Assembly (NCBI RefSeq): GCF_958979055.1
Contig: NC_084897.1
Location: forward strand, 22,503,628 to 22,567,627
Direction of reading: 5' to 3'
Length of the DNA stretch: 64,000 nt
Source: Alnus glutinosa
Taxonomy: Eukaryota > Streptophyta > Magnoliopsida > Fagales > Betulaceae
Shown here: piece by piece, positions 36,201 to 47,271 of the stretch
How positions within the stretch are numbered: the first letter of the stretch is position 1
Layout of the letters: each line of letters opens with the position of its first letter
The notes under the pieces: model-generated
The model's input: only the letters and a program-made list of their open reading frames with translations
What the model was told of the DNA's origin: nothing
The model's database searches: none
Position numbers and translations under genes: made by a program

Positions 36201-39200
36201 TTCATGCAATGTGGTTTGTAGTATGGAGATTAACCTTGACACTCCATACTTCTCAAAATATTGAAAATGGAAAACTATTCACTGTACTAAATTGATTAAC
36301 AAAATACCCGACCAATAGGAAGGACACAAGAGGGGGGGAGCATAAGCAATAAAAATTGTTTCCGAGAATGGTGCTTATAAGAAAACATGAAAACCTTGAT
36401 TTCAAGAACTGTTTAGTAATAATCATTGTCTAGGAAAACACATGAAACAAACTTTACAACTACATTACTTAATAGTTTTGAATTTTAAGGACAAGATGGG
36501 GCATGTCATATATCAGATAGTGAAAGGACCTTCAACATAGCATACTAGACAGAATAGAAACAAAATTCCATTGGCACATACTTGAGCAGAAGAGAAGCTA
36601 CCACAGGGTGGCCAGGTGCGAGTAAGATCACTAACATAACTGTGCAACTCGCACCCAACATCCATCAAAACAAGCTCTCCATCATTAATCTGCAAAATGA
36701 ATTATAAACTATTACAATCATGAATTATACATGTACAATAAAAAGTAGGGAAAAAAACACAATTTTACCTCCCTGTGATATACCCTAACCACATTTTACC
36801 TTTTTCAATTTTAAAAGTGACACTAAACCTCCCTCTACTTTGGAGTAAATTGAAACCGTCAGCCTTTCCATCCCACTCAAACAGAAATGTGAACATAACT
36901 TGCAAGTGAGTTAATTAACCAATAAAATAAAAGCATTCACTATTTGTGTCCGCTGTCACATAATATTTTTCCTCTTCCTCATCCCTTATTTTACTGGCAA
37001 AGCCCAAAAAAAATAAAGAAAGAAAGAAGAAGAAGAAAATATGATTTAATCTCAAAACTTTCAATGCATGGAATAAGAATTTCCAGATCTGATTCTGCTA
37101 TTATTAATCTCATCTATTTTCCTTCCCTATAGCTCCACTGCACTATGGTCACTCACGTGCATAGTCAAATAACCCACCACCAACAAAAATTGTGCATAGT
37201 CAAATAACCCACCACCAACAAAAATTGCCATCCACCATAGTTAACACCAACCAAACCCATGGCCCAAAATTCAAATTTACAACCACGCATCAATCATCAC
37301 CACATAACCATCAATAAACATCACCGCCTAATCATCTTAAAACCCCTGGTAAACCCATTATCATCAATCTTTCATCCCATCACCATCCCAAAATCCAAGC
37401 CACTGCCCAAAGCTAATGAACATAAAGCAACCCCCAATCAAACCCTCCATACCTACCACACTGCTTACAATGCTGTTGTGTTATCAACCTCCATTCACAA
37501 ACCAACTTCACCAAAACCCCATTTAAGGGTCGTGGAAGATTCCTACAAGCAAAGTGAAAATTTGAAAAGGAATCATCTTTAATAAATATTCATTTAGTGC
37601 AGAAGTTGTACTGAAGAAAACTCAATAACAATAGCAAGAAAAATGTTCTAACATATCTATTGTTTTGTATTTTATGATTTTGTAAATTGATGAAGTAGAA
37701 GGAGGATTTGAATGTGCCGAGGTGATCGGTGTAAAGAACAAAAGAAGCAATTACTGTTACTAATAGCATCCTTAATGCCAAATTCTTCACCATCATCTTT
37801 TCCCTCAACCAATAAAGCCCAAGTTGTTTATTAGGTCTAGAGAGAGAGAGAGAGAGAGAGAGTAGGGGTCGTGTAAAAAAATTGATGAGATTTTTATGAT
37901 TGACTCTCAAGTCGTGTGCAAATCACTTGTATATTTTCCGTTTGTTGAATGGAAAAGCTAACCATCTCAATTTAGTCCAAAACATCTAGAGATTGGGCGT
38001 TGCTTCTCAGAAGTGAGTAAAGTAAAATGTAGTAAGGGAATACCAAAGGGAGATAAATTGTAAATTATCTGAATTTTCTTTTTTATTCTTTTTAGTGACG
38101 ATAAAAACTAGTATTGCTTTCATTTATGGCCTTACTTTCTGATCATTTCGAGAATAATGTATAACACTAGCATTAGGTCCACCACCAACCACAGGGTTGA
38201 ATCTGGTAAGAGATTTCAAAAATTAGTAAAACATTGGCAAGGAGCTTGCATAGAATAATATTGAAAACCCAGAATATAATCCAGTCTCGTTTGATACCTC
38301 AGCAAACAATTTTAATTATAAAAGTGGCACATATAAACTGGTTAAAAACTAAATCATTCTTTTAGATCCAATCCTCCAGAAAGGGGGACAAACTTACGCC
38401 ATTCTCTGAGCACCTCTCATTCTGCATTCATATTCAACCTTAGCGGATAGTACGCCCTCAGAAGGATATGCCTTTGAATGAAACATTGTCTGCAGAAGGG
38501 CCTACCCAAGACAAAAATACTTATTACACGTTCAGGGAATAATCCAATTAACATTACCAAATTATTATGTTTTACATAGACATAGCATCAGTGCGAAGCT
38601 CAGTTACTACCATAAATGAAGCAATATATTTCACTGTGAAAGCAAGGCTAGCATAATAGAAGGACCCCCCCCCCCCCCCCCCCCCCCCTTTTTTTCTCTT
38701 GTGTAAATTTTGTGTAAATGAAAGGGGAAATGAGCAATACCAAAGGAAATATAATGGATCTCCATTCCTCTCAGAATTAAGGTTTCTAGACTCCAAATGT
38801 TTTATTTGATATACTTATCAAAAAAAAAAGTTTTATTTGATATCCAAATAACTAGGCCTTGAACCAACTGACTGTGTTGGGAATGTCATTCTTTTTGGCT
38901 GTCCAACCTTATCCAAGGCCATAAACCAGGCCAACTAATTGTAGAAGCAAACAGGCTTGTAAACTTTTTCTTAGAAATAATTGCAAACCAAATAATTTGG
39001 TAAATCTTTTCAGGGTGAAAACCAACTTGTTGAGTGATCTCACTCCGTTTATGTCATGAGAAAATAAATTCACTTCCAACAAGTAATAATTACTATGGTA
39101 TGACAATGTGTTCCTGTAGATGCCATGTTGCCATCTGTCATGCAATCTCATAGAATCTTTACTACATATCTCACAAATTACTGTCATGCAATATTACTGT

Positions 39201-42200
39201 CATGCAATATAAACATTATAACAGGTCCCTTCAATCAAAGAAGAAATGTGCCTAGCAACTGCTTATTTGCAAAGTCCAAAATTGGCAGTAGCGTAGACTT
39301 GGAAGTACCTGGCAAGCAACTGATGCAGATTCTCTCATCAACGTAAGCTCTGCTGGTGATTTTTTCCAACGTAACTCATGGGTAAAACTAGACAGATCTT
39401 CCACTTTGCCATTGTTAGCTGCCTTCTGAAAGGGCTCCAAATGCATATATGTTGACATGGCTGTCTGCTTATTGTGGAACAATTTGGAGGATCTCCTTAT
39501 TATTTCTGGAAGAATCTGCAGTCAATAAAACATAAGTGTTGCCATTGTGTGAATAACAAAAGCTTAGTAAATAGGTCATGTCAACTTCAGATTGAACACT
39601 TGGGTAGCACCCATGGTTCAGATAATTAAAAAATCAATTGGTGATACAGTAATTTTCTTGCAACACCAGTTGTCAGAGTTTGTTATGAATGAATGTTGAT
39701 CAAATGTCACACTTGTTTATATAAATTAGGTTAATTGTTTCAGATACATTATATAGTGATTCCAAGATGCATTACCATGGATCCATTGATAAAAAAGGTA
39801 ATTGGCATGCCAAAAAGTTACACAATTAATGCTTACAGCCAGAAAATATGGAATGTCTATGTCCATGACGCAATTCTATGATTTCAACACCACCTAAGTA
39901 TTCAATTTACCTCAGGTAATTTTCTCATTGGATATGCTTTATCAGCCTTGAACGTCTTCAACGCTGCATCAACTCCTGCAATTCGCCCTTGCCAAATAAC
40001 ATCCTACATAAATAGAAGAGAAAACAAGTTAAGTCGCTATTTGAATTATTTCTTGGACAGATTTTTCCTCCAAACTAGGTTGGAGGAAGTTCCTTCAATT
40101 CGGTCTATAAAAATGACGTCCCTTGAGCATGTGAAAAGCACATGCTTTTTTAATTGCATGGACAAAGTTGTAATGAATTTTATTAAAAAAAAAAACATAT
40201 GCATCTCACATGCAATTAAAAATATGGACACATGTCATTTTTTTTGGATTAGGTTGAAGTAACTTCCTCCAAACTGGGTTGGAGGAAATCTTTGTCCGTA
40301 CTTCTTTATCCATGTAAGATATACAATAGCCACAATTCAAAGGATAAGTACACATGCAGATTAATGTAACTAGCTTGCCCAATGACAGCTTTCTCAGCCT
40401 TGCAGCATGTATAGTAGTAGTGACATCATGAGTCATATATGCAAATTTGGGTATACAAAAAATAAATAAATGAAGCACTAAATAGATGTTTGGATATTAA
40501 TCTAATTTCATGCCCCAGATTGCATTTCTAGAGAACCAAAAAATCATAGGAAACTGATGCCATTTCTGCAGTAAATATGTAAGAGAAATGATCCCTACAC
40601 TCATTTCTCACAACAGCCCCACAACAAGCTGACGTGGCTGGTAGTATTTTATTATTTTTTTACAAAAAGAAAACAAAACAAAACAAAAAAAGTAATAAAA
40701 TATTACCAGCCACATCAGCTTGTTGTGGGACTGTTGTGAGAAATGAGTGTAGGGATCATTTCTCAATATGTAAAATGTAACAGAACTCGGTAATGTGTGG
40801 AGAAAATTTCATTAAACAAGATTGGACATACATAAGAATCTGCTTCTGGCATGAACATGCATAAACCACACTCATGACCTAAAACCGCCACACTTCCAGG
40901 TTGTTGGCAGCCAGTAATATATAAATAATCAGCATCTTGCCGAAATGTGTAAGGCACAACATCTGTCATCATCTTTACAGGGGCAGCTGCAATGATGGCC
41001 ACACTCTTTTCTGGGAGAAGATCCAACAATTTTTTTCTCCTTGATATGTATTCCTCATTAGTTATTCCAGGAGTGATCTCCCCTTCTCTGAGAAACTGAA
41101 AAGGCAAACAAAATTAAGTCCATATCTATTAAGGAAAATTAGAAACAGCACTATATACAAGGCAAAATCACCATCCTGCACAAGAAGGTGGCCACAGTAA
41201 CATGAATGTTCAATTTGCTAGTCGCTTTGTGCACACAAATGAACACACATAGATGTTAAGGAGGAGAACCTGCGGATGAGATGCAGGAGTTGGCTGTCCA
41301 ATATCAACAACCTTCTTTGTACAATATGTACGATAACTTGTAACCTGCAAAGTCAACTCATAGAACATCAAAGTTAGACTATACCTATGGAGATTAATGA
41401 ATTAGTTATTTAATTTTTCACAACAGAAAAAACTTAGACCTATCACGTGAATTTCTACACCACCAGCCCAATAAAATTGAACGCACATTTCTACACCAGT
41501 GAGGAGGCATTATGAAAATTTGAAGAGGGGAAAATCCTTGATGTCTTCATGTCAAAAAAGAAACTAAAAAATAAAAAATAATAGAATACTAGAATCCACA
41601 AGCATCAGAAACTAGATGAAAAGTGAACCACAAACCACAATTGACAAAAGGGAAAAAAATAACAAAAAGGTAGCGAGAAAAGAGTAGTTTTTACTATCAC
41701 TATAATATTTATGAATATCTCACACCAATTAGAGAGTATATGATTGGCAATCTTATTCTCATATACAAGAATAGATAATACACTATGTAAACTGTTGAGC
41801 AAAGCCACAAACTACAGTTCCGCAAAAGCCAAATATTTAAGTCTGAACATGTTTTTTTTTTCCCAATCCAAAGAAAATTTTGTAAATCCCATTTAACATA
41901 CTCATAAACTATCGTCAAAAGCTACAGGATAGTTGACGACCAACAATTTTAAGCTCTATTTCACGATACTCGAGTAAATGGCCTATTTGAGTAGTACCCA
42001 CGTGATATTCCGATCCAAAAATTAGAAAAACCAAAAGCAAAAATAAAACCCAGAATTGTAAAATTGGGACCAAAAAAGAAGGAGGAAATTCTTGTTAGTT
42101 GTTACCAAAACCCCAATAGAATTGATATAAAATTCCCCTCGAGAAATCTTCATGGACAACCATCAAATTTTAGACAGAAAGTTAAATGTGATTTCACAAA

Positions 42201-42439
42201 AAAGCAACCAACTTTAACAATATTAGAAGCTTCAGTTCAATACAAATGGGATATTTATAGATTCGGTGGACGATCTGAGCGATGCCCACTTCATAATTCA
42301 ACCCAAAAATTATAAACCCTGTAATTTTCTTTTGGGAAAAAAAGATACATACTTGTACTCGAACGAACATTAGTGTTTTCAAAGTACATACTTGTTTGAA
42401 TGAGATCCTCTGCAGCAGTTTTCTTACGAGAATCTGCAT
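30287..42439 (-). CDS. ICP55: Mitochondrial Xaa-Pro aminopeptidase (ICP55/XPNPEP3 family, At1g09300-like), 14 exons
   Basis: M24B metallopeptidase; in plants ICP55 trims one residue from proteins after mitochondrial presequence removal. Exons in transcript order: 42439..42392, 41344..41270, 41095..40832, 40003..39911, 39515..39309, 38501..38398, 38202..38136, 36689..36582, 33553..33461, 32961..32871, 32652..32582, 31982..31927, 30934..30874, 30400..30287. All are GT-AG and phase-consistent, giving 483 aa. The N-terminus [16 protein letters not shown] is basic and fits a presequence. The AMP_N domain includes [20 protein letters not shown] and [14 protein letters not shown]. The five metal ligands are all present: D296 (LMDVG), D307 ([10 protein letters not shown]), H385 ([10 protein letters not shown]), E412 (TIEPGIY), E435 (IRIEDEV). 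The last exon extends beyond the fold with a short tail ending RAASS. Introns carry LINE, SINE and MITE insertions; the longest (33554-36581) is 3 kb. Confidence 0.93.
31386..31622 (-). mobile_element. tRNA-derived SINE in intron 12 of the aminopeptidase gene
   Basis: On the minus strand the unit starts AAGGGGTTGGCTCAAGTGGT (A box TGGCTCAAGTGG). About 35-40 nt later it has a B-box-like string AGTTTGAATCCCC, then a non-tRNA body. This arrangement is that of a plant SINE. The 3' end and TSD were not resolved. Confidence 0.65.
34145..35287 (+). pseudogene. LINE reverse transcriptase fragment (plus strand) in intron 8
   Basis: Broken frames spell plant LINE RT motifs in order: [48 protein letters not shown] (the catalytic FADD box), [31 protein letters not shown], and a final [10 protein letters not shown] (zf-RVT). 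Several stops and frameshifts are present and the 5' end is missing. It is inserted antisense to the host gene and meets the opposite-facing fragment at about 35288. Confidence 0.8.
35288..35890 (-). pseudogene. LINE reverse transcriptase 3' fragment (minus strand) in intron 8
   Basis: The minus-strand frames cover the RT thumb and beyond: [57 protein letters not shown], then [20 protein letters not shown]. It overlaps in content with the plus-strand copy, so the two are separate insertions lying tail to tail, not halves of one copy. Stops and frameshifts are present. Confidence 0.78.
37157..37226. repeat. Perfect 35-bp tandem duplication in intron 7
   Basis: Two adjacent copies (37157-37191 and 37192-37226) begin GTGCATAGTCAAATAACCC and end CAACAAAAATT. 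It looks like recent slippage. Confidence 0.92.
37841..37861. repeat. (GA)n microsatellite in intron 7
   Basis: About ten GA units. Confidence 0.9.
38665..38688. repeat. Poly-C run (24 C) in intron 5
   Basis: 24 consecutive C followed by a short T run, in the 807-bp intron between aminopeptidase exons 5 and 6. On the transcribed strand this is a G tract. Such runs are rare in AT-rich plant DNA and prone to sequencing length error. Confidence 0.9.
40050..40305. mobile_element. MITE with TIRs in intron 3
   Basis: The left end (GACAGATTTTTCCTCCAAACTA, GGTTGGAGGAAGTTCCTTCAA) pairs with the right end (TTGAAGTAACTTCCTCCAAAC, GGTTGGAGGAAATCTTTGTC). Each end also contains its own small palindrome around TCCTCCAA...TTGGAGGA. 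Inside, CATGTGAAAAGCACATGC and ACATGCAATT strings repeat. Non-coding. Confidence 0.65.
40583..40764. mobile_element. Intact MITE with long TIRs in intron 3
   Basis: Starts GAGAAATGATCCCTACAC and ends with the complement. The arms pair nearly along their full length (182 bp) with an A-rich loop. It is the uninterrupted relative of 19548-19864. Confidence 0.88.
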
Positions 42440-42611
42440 TTTGTTGCTTGTTGCTCTTCTTGTTTTGGTCTTCCCTCACTTAGATAGATACTCTCTGAAC
42501 AAACTACCAAACTTGGTATCACTGAGATTTTCAGTTTAGGGTTTAAGGGTTCGAAAAGTTTCTGACTTCACAGGTTGGGTGGTGGGCAACGCGCGCACAG
42601 ACATGCATAAC

Positions 42612-45197
42612 TAGGGGTGTAAACGAGTTGAGCTACTCGTGAACTTACTCGAGATCGGCTCGAATAAACTCGGCTCGTGCTCGAATCGATTATTAAATGA
42701 GCTACTCGTGAACACGAAAATCAAACTCGATTATTAAACGATGCAAACTCGTATAAACTCGGCTCGACTCGACTAAAGCTCGTGAACCCGCTCGTATAAG
42801 GATCGACTCGTTTATTAAGGCTCGACTCGTGTATATATATATACATATATTAATGAATAATATACTATGTGTATTATGTAAGAATAAATTAAGTAACAAA
42901 TAACAATAGTTATTAGTCAATATATATTAATTGGTCATATGTATATAAAATAGTAAAAGTAAATAATATCAATAATTAATTGTTAGTCATATGATATAAT
43001 GACAATCTAGATACTTAATCAAATTATTCATGTAATATAATAGGATTATAATTTATAGGATTATATAATCATATAATAACATAACATTGTACCATACTAC
43101 CATATGACATATAAATATAAAATATGCAATCACTTTATAATATTTTATGAGTATTATCATTAAATATTTAATAATCATTACATACGGATTGTTAGATCAT
43201 GTTAATATGTTAAATATATTATCATATGATAATACTTAAATCATATGAGCATATAATATTAGTATTATTAGTAGGTAGTTATGAATTATGAAAAATTTGA
43301 TAATTATGATTTATGACTCATAAATTTATAATAATCATACTTAATTACTTATTATAGATTCATAGATAATCTCATAAATCAAGTGATGTGATATGATTCA
43401 TAATTCATAATCATAAATATATATACATATTAGTAACATATATAACTATACCTATATATAGTTTAGTGTCATATATGATATAGTATACAAATTCATACTA
43501 ATATAATGGTTTAGTATTTAGATACATTTAATAAGTATGATTTATGATTTTAAGTATTTAATAATTATTAGTAATATTTAGATGTAATGACTATGTATAT
43601 AGATTACGTACGTAAGTTACAGTAAGTATGGATTCACATTATTCATATGATATAATGACATTTATGAAACTTAATCATATTATTCATATATAATAATAAT
43701 GTGATTCATACAATCCCAAGTTAAGTTATTAGGATTGAAATAACTTATATATTAATTATAACCACAATTCATAAGTTATAAATTATCATTATAATGTAGA
43801 TCATATGATTTAAATTTGTGCTATATAACCGTTAGATATGATCTAATTAGTATTATCAAGAGGCTGAAGCTATTGTGCCATATGTCATACTTAATTTGCC
43901 AGTCATATTATCCATGTAATATAATAGCTTTATATAATCATATAATAATATAACATTGTGTCATATGCCATATAATCACTATATCAGTTAAATATGATTA
44001 TATGTTATAAGTATTATCATTAGATACTTAAGAAACGTTAGATCACGTGATTCAAAATATAAGATGATATGATCATATGATAATACTTAGATCGTATAAT
44101 TATATGAAATATGTACTATCAGTACATAGTTATGAATTATGATAGTTATGATTCGTAATGATCATATTTATCATAGATAATCTTGTAAGTCATATAATTT
44201 GATTCATATATATAAATATATAACTTAAGCTATATGTATACAAATTCATACAAATAAAATAATTGGGATCTAGCTAATTAGTTACAAAGATTAAGTATGT
44301 TTAAAATTATAAGTATTTAATCACTATTAATTATACTTAAATACAATGGTTAGCTATATAAATTACATATGTAAGTAAGAATTCACATTAATCATATGAT
44401 ATAATGACAATTTCAAAACTTAATAACATTAGTCATATACAATAACAAGGATTATGATTATGATTATGATTAATTGAAATCACCAATGTGTTAATTATAA
44501 TCATGAATTAAGTATTATCATTATAATTTATATCATATGATTTTTATGATTATATATATTATAATTATAATTTAGACCCCATTATCATATAATCTAACAT
44601 TGTGTTATATAATTATTAAATAATGTGATCTAAGTATTATCATTAGATTAAAAAAAGAAAGAAAGTATCATTAGATACATAGGACCATATGATGTTATAT
44701 AAATCGTTTGAGAACTACATTTTTAAAAATTGTAATTTGAAAACGCAGAAAATATACTTTTTCAAATCGCATGCAAGATTGTGCTTTTTTGAAAACACAT
44801 AATTTTAAAAGCTAAACTACGATTTTGTCAAACGCTTAACTGTGTTTTTAAAAATCACTTTTTTCAAATCGCACATTTTAAAATCGTTATTTTAAATCGC
44901 ACTTTTTAAAATCACAAACCCAAACAAACCCTAAGTATATAAAATAAGTATCTAAGTATCTAAATAAAATGATTAGGATTGAAATCACCAATATGTTAAT
45001 TATAACCACAAATTAAATATTATCAGTAGAATTTAAATCATATGATTATATGTATTATCATTGAAATTTAGATCACATGATCATATGATCTAACATTATG
45101 CTATATAATCATTAGATCATATGATATCAGTATTATTAGACTAAAAAAAAATATTATTATTAGATACATATGACCATATAATAATTATCATTGTTAA

Positions 45198-45231
<34 letters not shown>

Positions 45232-45703
45232 TATAAACATTGCCTTATTTTTTTATTAGAAAAAAAAAGAATTAAATTACTTTTTTATTTCTTATCTTTT
45301 GTATAATAACCTTACCTACAGAATATCTTAAATTGTTCTACAATTTCAGCAATATAAATAATAGTGAATAGAGCTTAATCATTAAGTTTAATACGACACT
45401 GAATTGTCATATATAATTAGTTTTTATTTTTTCTAATACATGGCAAACAGGGCCACAGGGGCATTAATTGCGGCAGTACACCACACGCACATGGACCAAG
45501 GCTGCTGAGTGTTGACGCCTGACAACCAATGCTTACCAGTTACCGAGATTTAATCCATGCCATTGGATTATTTTTTTCTTCAATCCCAGCCATTTGTTTT
45601 TGAAATACGGGTTACAGCTATATGCACTGATACCACGCCTGACAGCCCATGCTTTTTTTCTTTTCTTTTTTCTGAGCAGTGACAACCCATGCTTACCAGT
45701 TAC
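42612..45703. repeat. Arm A of the giant inverted repeat (partner 46763-49857)
   Basis: About 3.09 kb, matched by its reverse complement with only small length differences (3092 against 3095 bp). The 72-codon frame inside is identical in both arms. Most of 42830-45230 is extremely AT-rich and packed with ATCATATG-like palindromes. It contains a copy of the AAATCGCACTTTTTAAA-type MITE (about 44704-44933) and an (ATT)n tract at about 45200-45231. Confidence 0.9.
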
Positions 45704-45802
45704 CAAGCTTTAATCGATAGCGTCTGATCAATTTTTTTCTTCAATCGCAGCCGTTTGCTATTGGAATATGGGTTACAGCTATAAGGCACTAATATCACTA
45801 AA
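45531..45802. repeat. Diverged direct duplication inside the hAT-like element
   Basis: Two blocks, near 45531-45642 and 45691-45802, share GCTTACCAGTTACC, then TTTTTTTCTTCAATC, CAGCC and GGGTTACAGCTATA. The CCAGTTAC octamer that marks the self-insertion site lies at the start of each block. Confidence 0.8.
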
Positions 45803-46762
45803 TATTATATGATGTTTCAAATTATGATGAGCACACTCTTTTAAATAGTATCTAACGACTTAAACAGAATCATCAAATTAGTGATTATTATAAACGGCCA
45901 GGATCGCAAGTGGAGCTGATTTCAGCTACACACGTGTAGAGGAGAAAAAAAAATTTAAATCCCTTATCATGATACTCATCCCTTCCGTGCCAATTATTTA
46001 ACCCCTCAAATCTCAGCCATCAAACCACAACCACAACTCTGAGCATTCACTTCCCCTCATTTACGCAACCACCCATAGTAGTCATACGCCCCAAACAGTC
46101 ACAACCTATCAATATCTTCTCCAACTCTCCAATCCACTCCAAAACCACAATTTCCCAATCTTCATATCTCTTATGTTCTTCCCTCTCCCCTTATTTCGTT
46201 TCTATTTCAAATATTCCATTCAGACAAACACCATGAACTTCTCCTTCCTCATAACTCCTTGGCCCTTGCGTAGCTACTAAGATCTTCATTGCCAAAGGCC
46301 GTTATGGATTTCATTACAGAAGTGGGTGCTGGTGACGAAGTTGGGGTGTCTCGTGAAAGCCATAAAGATTAAGTCATTGAAGCAGATCTACCTCCACTCA
46401 TTGCCCATCAAGGAGTGCCACATCGTGCACTAGATCGTGATATCATTAGGCAAATTTAAGTTATGTTATTTAGAAAAGTTAATTAATAAAATTTGTTCAT
46501 TTTTTCAGTTGATTTTTTTTTTTCAAAGCTTAAAATGCTCTAACTTGAGCCGAGCTCGAGCCGAGTACTCGAACTCGAGATCGATCAGTAAGATCGAGCT
46601 CGATCTCGAGTTCGCACAGAGATCTCCCCTTGGCGAGCCGAGCTCGAACACAAAAATGAGGCTCGTGTTAAGCTCGAGCTCGAGCTCGAGATCGAGAAAA
46701 AATCAGACGAGCCGATCTCGAACAACTAATACTCGCTCAAGATCGGCTCGTTTACACCCCTA
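45704..46762. repeat. Unit B, first copy (direct repeat of 49866-50924)
   Basis: It holds a C/T-rich, leader-like stretch (45960-46260). Then comes an ATG at 46304 opening 22 codons to a TAA, with more codons in frame after it. A GAGCTCGAGCTC-rich subterminal region follows, ending in CTCGTTTACACCCCTA. The frame at 46437-46763 is low complexity from the subterminal repeats and not a gene. Confidence 0.85.
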
Positions 46763-47234
46763 GTAACTGGTAAGCATGGGTTGTCACTGCTCAGAAAAAA
46801 GAAAAGAAAAAAAGCATGGGCTGTCAGGCGTGGTATCAGTGCATATAGCTGTAACCCGTATTTCAAAAACAAATGGCTGGGATTGAAGAAAAAAATAATC
46901 CAATGGCATGGATTAAATCTCGGTAACTGGTAAGCATTGGTTGTCAGGCGTCAACACTCAGCAGCCTTGGTCCATGTGCGTGTGGTGTACTGCCGCAATT
47001 AATGCCCCTGTGGCCCTGTTTGCCATGTATTAGAAAAAATAAAAACTAATTATATATGACAATTCAGTGTCGTATTAAACTTAATGATTAAGCTCTATTC
47101 ACTATTATTTATATTGCTGAAATTGTAGAACAATTTAAGATATTCTGTAGGTAAGGTTATTATACAAAAGATAAGAAATAAAAAAGTAATTTAATTCTTT
47201 TTTTTTCTAATAAAAAAATAAGGCAATGTTTATA

Positions 47235-47271
<37 letters not shown>

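Noticed and set aside
42702-42920. 72-codon frame identical at 49549-49767
   Set aside because: Identity comes from the inverted repeat; composition and lack of any family signature argue against a protein.
46437-46763. 108-110-codon frames in the two B units (also 50599-50931)
   Set aside because: They are duplicated with the element and translate the GAGCTCGAGC subterminal repeats into S/R-rich low complexity; not a gene.
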